Notes under the pieces: model-generated
Told to the model about the DNA's origin: nothing
The model's database searches: none
The model's input: only the letters and a program-made list of their open reading frames with translations
Assembly (NCBI GenBank): GCA_003165595.1
Contig: PLWQ01000028.1
Location: 243,144-307,143 of the forward strand
Reading direction: 5' to 3'
Length of the DNA stretch: 64,000 nt
DNA from: Fibrobacterota bacterium
GTDB taxonomy: Bacteria > Fibrobacterota > Chitinivibrionia > Chitinivibrionales > FEN-1185
Made by a program: the position numbers and the translations under genes
In this document: one piece after another, positions 61,000 to 64,000 of the stretch
Layout of the letters: each line of letters opens with the position of its first letter
Position numbering within the stretch: position 1 is the first letter of the stretch

Positions 61000-61452
61000 A
61001 TGGACCAGAAAAAAAGCTCTGTTGTCATTCTCATGGCCGACGACGACGAGGACGATCGTCTCATGGCCAAGGAGGCCTTTAGCGAGGTAAAACTCCTCAA
61101 CCACTTCTACACGGTTGAAAACGGCGAGGAGCTGATGAATTACCTCACCCGCAAGGGAAAATACGCCGACCCGGCGCTTTCCCCCCGCCCGGGCCTTGTA
61201 CTGCTCGACCTCAACATGCCGAAGAAGGATGGCCGCCAGGCGCTTGCGGAAATCAAGGCCGATCCGGCGCTGCGCCATATTCCCATTGTGGTGCTTACCA
61301 CCTCGAAGGCCGAGGAAGATATCCTCCGGTCGTATGACCTCGGCGTAAATTCGTTTATTGTGAAGCCGGTTACCTTTGACCAGCTCGTCGACATCATGAA
61401 AACGCTTACCAAGTACTGGTTCGAAATCGTGGAGCTTCCGCCCCAGGCATGA
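61000..61452 (+). CDS. Single-domain response regulator (Rcp1/CheY-like)
   Basis: A 150-residue REC domain with no output domain. The acidic cluster is Asp14-Asp16 (MADDDEDD), the phospho-acceptor Asp70 in LVLLDLNMPKKDG, then VLTTSKAEEDI and the conserved Lys in FIVKPVTFDQL. AAGGAG precedes the ATG. It lies 40 bp after the kinase gene, so it is very likely its cognate partner. With no DNA-binding part it probably acts by phosphorelay or protein contact, for example on the REC-PP2C protein encoded next. Confidence 0.93.
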   Translation: MDQKKSSVVILMADDDEDDRLMAKEAFSEVKLLNHFYTVENGEELMNYLTRKGKYADPALSPRPGLVLLDLNMPKKDGRQALAEIKADPALRHIPIVVLTTSKAEEDILRSYDLGVNSFIVKPVTFDQLVDIMKTLTKYWFEIVELPPQA

Positions 61453-61531
61453 CCGGGATTCTCCGGATTTAAGATGCGATTACCGGGATTTTAACAGTGG
61501 AAGATTTTTCATCCGATTCGTAAGGTATTAA

Positions 61532-62728
61532 TTGTCTATGGACCAGAGACCCACCATCCGCGTCTGCCTTGTCGATGATGACGAGGACTATTACGTGATC
61601 ACCCGCGATCTCCTCGCGGAGATTCCCTCATACGCTTTTGAGATCACCTGGATCAACACCTACGAACGTGCGATCGAAGAAATAGCGCGCTCGTCCTTTG
61701 ACGTGCTGGTGTTCGATTACCGGCTGGGAGCGAAGAACGGGCTCGATCTGCTGCGGCAGGTGCTTGCCAAAGGGGTGCGCGCGCCCGTGATCATGCTTAC
61801 CGGCCAGGGCGACCGTGAAATCGACATGGAAGCGATGAAGGCCGGCGCGGCGGACTATCTTGTCAAAGGGAAAATCGACGCCGTGCAGTTTGAGCGCTCG
61901 ATCCGGTACTCCATGGAGCGGTTTTCGACGCTCGAACAGCTCCGTGCCTCCCGGGACTCGCTCCGGACCACATCCCAGCAGCTCGAAAAGGCGCTCGGCA
62001 GCATCAACGAAGAACTCGAGACCGCCAAGCGCATGCAGAAATCGCTCTTGCCCCAGACCTTTGACGCGTTTCCCGGCGTCGAATTCTCGGGCGTGTATCT
62101 GCCCAGCGGCGCGGTGGGCGGCGACATGTACGATGTTGTCCAGATCGACGACACGCACGTCGCCTTCCTCATGATCGACGTGTGCGGCCACGGCGTGCCG
62201 GCCGCGCTCATCACGGCAATGACAAAAGTCTCCTTTACACGGTATATTCTCAAGAATGATTCTCCCAAGTCAATATTTACCCAGGTGAACGCGGAGCTGT
62301 GCCGCTTTATGCCGGAAGGCAGGTATGTGACCGGTTTTCTGGCGATTCTCGACCTTACAACCAAGGTGCTTGCGTTTTCACGCGCAGGCCATCCTCCTGC
62401 CATGCACGCAAGCGCGCTCAACCGGACCGTGGATTACCTTACCACCGGCGCTCCCCTCATCGGGTGCTTCGTGGACAGCCAGTTTGAGGAAACCACGACC
62501 AGCGTCGCGGCCGGCGACACCATTGTTTTCTATACCGACGGCGTTGCGGAAAGCCAGAACAAGTCGGGGCTGCGCTATCCCATGCAGCGCGTTGAGGAAA
62601 TTATCGTTGCGGAAGGGAAAAAGCCCGCCCGGGAGATAAGCGCCGCCATCATCGATTCGCTCAAGGAATTCGCCGGCAGCGAGCCGCAGGCGGATGATGT
62701 GACGGTGCTGGTGGTGAAAATTTTATAG
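61532..62728 (+). CDS. REC-PP2C (RsbU/SpoIIE-type) phosphatase
   Basis: A 398-residue protein with an N-terminal REC domain (Asp15-Asp17 in LVDDDEDY, acceptor Asp62 in VLVFDYRLG), a coiled coil (about 130-170) and a C-terminal PP2C-type serine phosphatase. Metal-site motifs are visible in GAVGGDMYDVVQ, MIDVCGHGVPAALITAM, FYTDGVAES and QADDVTVLVVKIL. Such proteins usually dephosphorylate an anti-sigma-factor antagonist, but none is encoded nearby. The TTG start has AAGG 6 nt upstream; the ATG two codons later is the alternative. It is third in the kinase set. Confidence 0.92.
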   Translation: MSMDQRPTIRVCLVDDDEDYYVITRDLLAEIPSYAFEITWINTYERAIEEIARSSFDVLVFDYRLGAKNGLDLLRQVLAKGVRAPVIMLTGQGDREIDMEAMKAGAADYLVKGKIDAVQFERSIRYSMERFSTLEQLRASRDSLRTTSQQLEKALGSINEELETAKRMQKSLLPQTFDAFPGVEFSGVYLPSGAVGGDMYDVVQIDDTHVAFLMIDVCGHGVPAALITAMTKVSFTRYILKNDSPKSIFTQVNAELCRFMPEGRYVTGFLAILDLTTKVLAFSRAGHPPAMHASALNRTVDYLTTGAPLIGCFVDSQFEETTTSVAAGDTIVFYTDGVAESQNKSGLRYPMQRVEEIIVAEGKKPAREISAAIIDSLKEFAGSEPQADDVTVLVVKIL

Positions 62729-62780
62729 TTCTTTGCGAGGAAATAAGGATAAAGAATTGGGAGATCACAAACGACTCTCT

Positions 62781-63029
62781 ATGAATGACACCAGCAGACT
62801 ATCAGATCAAATCCTCACCGCGGGGTACGGAGCGATGTCCTCTGCCCGTAAGCTTCAACAGGTTGTCGAGCTCACACAATCGGCCCAGACAATGGCGCTC
62901 ACCCGGCTTCGCAGCCAATACGGGCCCATGAGCGAGCGCGAGGAGACTCTCCGGCTTGCCGCGCTCTGGCTGCCACGGAAGGACATGATACGGTTTCTCA
63001 ACTGGGACCCGGTGGAAAAAGGATATTGA
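62781..63029 (+). CDS. Small helical protein paired with a nucleotidyltransferase
   Basis: An 82-residue protein (MNDTSRLSDQILTAGYGAMS...) with SARKLQQVVELTQSAQTMAL, TRLRSQYGPMSEREETLRLA and a C-terminal FLNWDPVEKGY. Small proteins with this layout are found directly before MNT/AbiEii-like nucleotidyltransferase genes, and the stop here abuts the next ATG with no gap. Earlier TTG starts (62733, 62757) are possible. A toxin-antitoxin or regulatory role is inferred from the arrangement only. Confidence 0.7.
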   Translation: MNDTSRLSDQILTAGYGAMSSARKLQQVVELTQSAQTMALTRLRSQYGPMSEREETLRLAALWLPRKDMIRFLNWDPVEKGY

Positions 63030-63611
63030 ATGCCTCTATCCGACCCGCTCAGCGTTGTAAGAAAAGCAACGAATATTTTTGAAAAGGCCGGGATCAGGTA
63101 CCTTGTTGGAGGGTCTCTTGCAAGTTCGTTGCATGGGATACCGCGGTCAACCCAGGACGTTGATATCGTTGCGGATCTGAATGTACAGCAGGTCGAAAAT
63201 ATCCTGCCCTTGCTTTCCGAGCATTTTTATGTCGACGAGGAAATGGCGAAAGACGCGGTGATGCGACGGTCGTCCTTCAATGTTATAGACAGGGAGCTGC
63301 TGTACAAACTGGATATTTTCGTACTATCCGACGACGCGCTTGCCGAAACCGAAATGAAGCGCCGGGTCGGGTACCGCCTGGCTGATTCGGACGACCAGAC
63401 CATGTATGTCTGCAGCGCCGAAGACATTGTCGCCCACAAACTGTATTGGTACAGGCTTGGCGACGGAGTGTCCGAACGTCAGTGGAATGACGCGTTGAAC
63501 GTCGTGAAAGTGCAGCGCGAACATCTGGACATGGATTATTTGACAAGAACTTGCTCGGCGCGCGGCGTTGGGGACCTTCTGGAAAAACTGCTTAAGGAGT
63601 ACAAGACATAG
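63030..63611 (+). CDS. Nucleotidyltransferase-fold protein (MNT/AbiEii-like)
   Basis: A 193-residue protein. IRYLVGGSLASSLHGIPRST followed by QDVDIVADL is the GG-S-X-D-X-D pattern of pol-beta-type nucleotidyltransferases, with both metal Asp residues present. KLDIFVLSDDAL gives the third acidic position, and AEDIVAHKLYWYRLGDGVSE resembles the C-terminal helix of AbiEii-type toxins. It probably transfers a nucleotide to RNA, protein or a small molecule. Coupled to the preceding small gene (stop and start adjoin). Confidence 0.82.
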   Translation: MPLSDPLSVVRKATNIFEKAGIRYLVGGSLASSLHGIPRSTQDVDIVADLNVQQVENILPLLSEHFYVDEEMAKDAVMRRSSFNVIDRELLYKLDIFVLSDDALAETEMKRRVGYRLADSDDQTMYVCSAEDIVAHKLYWYRLGDGVSERQWNDALNVVKVQREHLDMDYLTRTCSARGVGDLLEKLLKEYKT

Positions 63612-63683
63612 GAGCCTGCAGAAATCGCCGGAAAAACCTTGCGATCCTCCCGGCGAATGCCTTGGCAAACAAGAATCAAACTC

Positions 63684-63845
63684 CTATTTCCCGTACATCT
63701 CGAATTCCCACACCGAGTAACCAAACCCCGTTGTGCTGGCGATTCCGTACATTGTGATGTATCGGTACGAACCGCTGAACCCGGTCATGTCGTCGGTGCG
63801 CGCGCCAATTGAGCCGTATCCTTGGAATTCACCGAATACCTTAGG
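63684..63845 (-). pseudogene. C-terminal fragment of a discoidin/CBM32-like domain
   Basis: About 52 codons ending in a stop: GSYRYITMYGIASTTGFGYS followed by VWEFEMYGK. This is the typical last part of an F5/8 type C (discoidin, CBM32-like) carbohydrate-binding domain, which is normally about 130 residues. No start or earlier part of the domain is present; the frame runs back into repeat copy A3 instead. It looks like the remnant of a secreted carbohydrate-active enzyme truncated near the repeat. Confidence 0.6.
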
Positions 63846-63897
63846 AGACCGTTCTTGCAAGTGCCATCTTGTCAAATGGGCATTGAACCTCTGCCCA

Positions 63898-64000
63898 GCG
63901 TTAGGTGGACCGGCGGGTTTGCAAGAGCAAAGTGCCGCCCGACCACGGCCCGCAGGGCCATAGTGGCGGTGCGGCACCGAGGCCTTGGCCGAGCCCGGAG
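63898..64000 (-). repeat. Dispersed repeat family A, copy A3 (cut by the right edge)
   Basis: It starts GCGTTAGGTGGACC and continues with CAGGGCCATAG, GCGGCACCGAGGCC and GGCCGAGCCCGGAG to the edge. It matches the reverse complement of copies A1 and A2 from their right end. Its start lies about 50 bp from the discoidin-domain fragment. Confidence 0.85.

Noticed and set aside
63840-63875. Sigma-54 promoter from TGGCACTTGCA on the minus strand near the right edge
   Set aside because: GG and GC are only 5 nt apart; a -24/-12 promoter needs 10.

Overview
The window (about 57% GC by eye) most likely comes from an uncultured Fibrobacterota-like bacterium of the FCB superphylum. This is inferred from gene content, not from a marker tree. 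It carries LPS transport genes, a PorU-type C25 sortase and a PorZ-like propeller protein of the type IX secretion system (T9SS), proteins ending in T9SS-like C-terminal domains, and a large lipoprotein with the layout of the Fibrobacter succinogenes paralogous family TIGR02171. No tRNA, rRNA, CRISPR array or complete transposase was seen.

Layout. 0.0-10.9 kb: a mostly head-to-tail minus-strand series reads punA-like, ileS, lpxL-like acyltransferase, lptC, lptA, lptB, rpoN, lipA (cut by the left edge). Several junctions are ATGA or GTGA overlaps, but dispersed repeats interrupt the series between lptC and lptA, between lptB and rpoN, and at the 5' end of the acyltransferase. 11.1-13.3 kb: a retropepsin-like protease, then a yggS, divIVA, DUF167 housekeeping group. 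13.6-23.3 kb: a surface-glycan region with GT4, GT2, fused GT2-GT2 and GT-D glycosyltransferases, a methyltransferase-like protein and an MsbA-type exporter. 23.6-28.2 kb: a beta-barrel protein, an apparently frameshifted rsmE, and a nitrosative-stress cluster (Fe-S protein, Cys-rich mini-protein, hcp, ferredoxin) preceded by an FNR/DNR-like box. 28.3-39.1 kb: the TIGR02171-like lipoprotein, a Wzx-like flippase, the PorZ-like protein and three overlapping GT4 genes. 39.2-46.1 kb: small membrane proteins, porU and a PEGA-domain protein. 46.2-51.9 kb: an RlmD-type methyltransferase, folK, an enlarged nucleoside diphosphate kinase-like protein and a PAS/sigma-54 activator. 52-57.6 kb: an unknown Cys-containing protein, a radical SAM/SPASM protein, an exported helical-repeat protein and a TonB-dependent-receptor-like protein. 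57.8-63.7 kb: a D-apionate-lactonase-like protein, a histidine kinase / response regulator / REC-PP2C signalling set, a two-gene nucleotidyltransferase module and a fragment of a discoidin-like carbohydrate-binding domain.

How it fits together. The theme is building and decorating the cell envelope: lipid A acylation and LPS export, glycan synthesis and flipping, and T9SS cargo processing at the outer surface. RpoN at one end and a sigma-54 activator at 50 kb suggest sigma-54 control somewhere in the genome, but no canonical sigma-54 promoter was found here.

The least explained features are two families of structured dispersed repeats (A and B). They sit inside operon-like gene series, in an mRNA leader and beside a gene remnant. 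Other points of interest are an operator-like palindrome in the ferredoxin promoter, the rsmE homopolymer frameshift, and the pairing of PorU with a PorZ-like protein. No wholly new multi-gene system can be claimed from sequence alone. The best candidates for follow-up are the repeat families, the two-gene nucleotidyltransferase module and the enlarged NDK.
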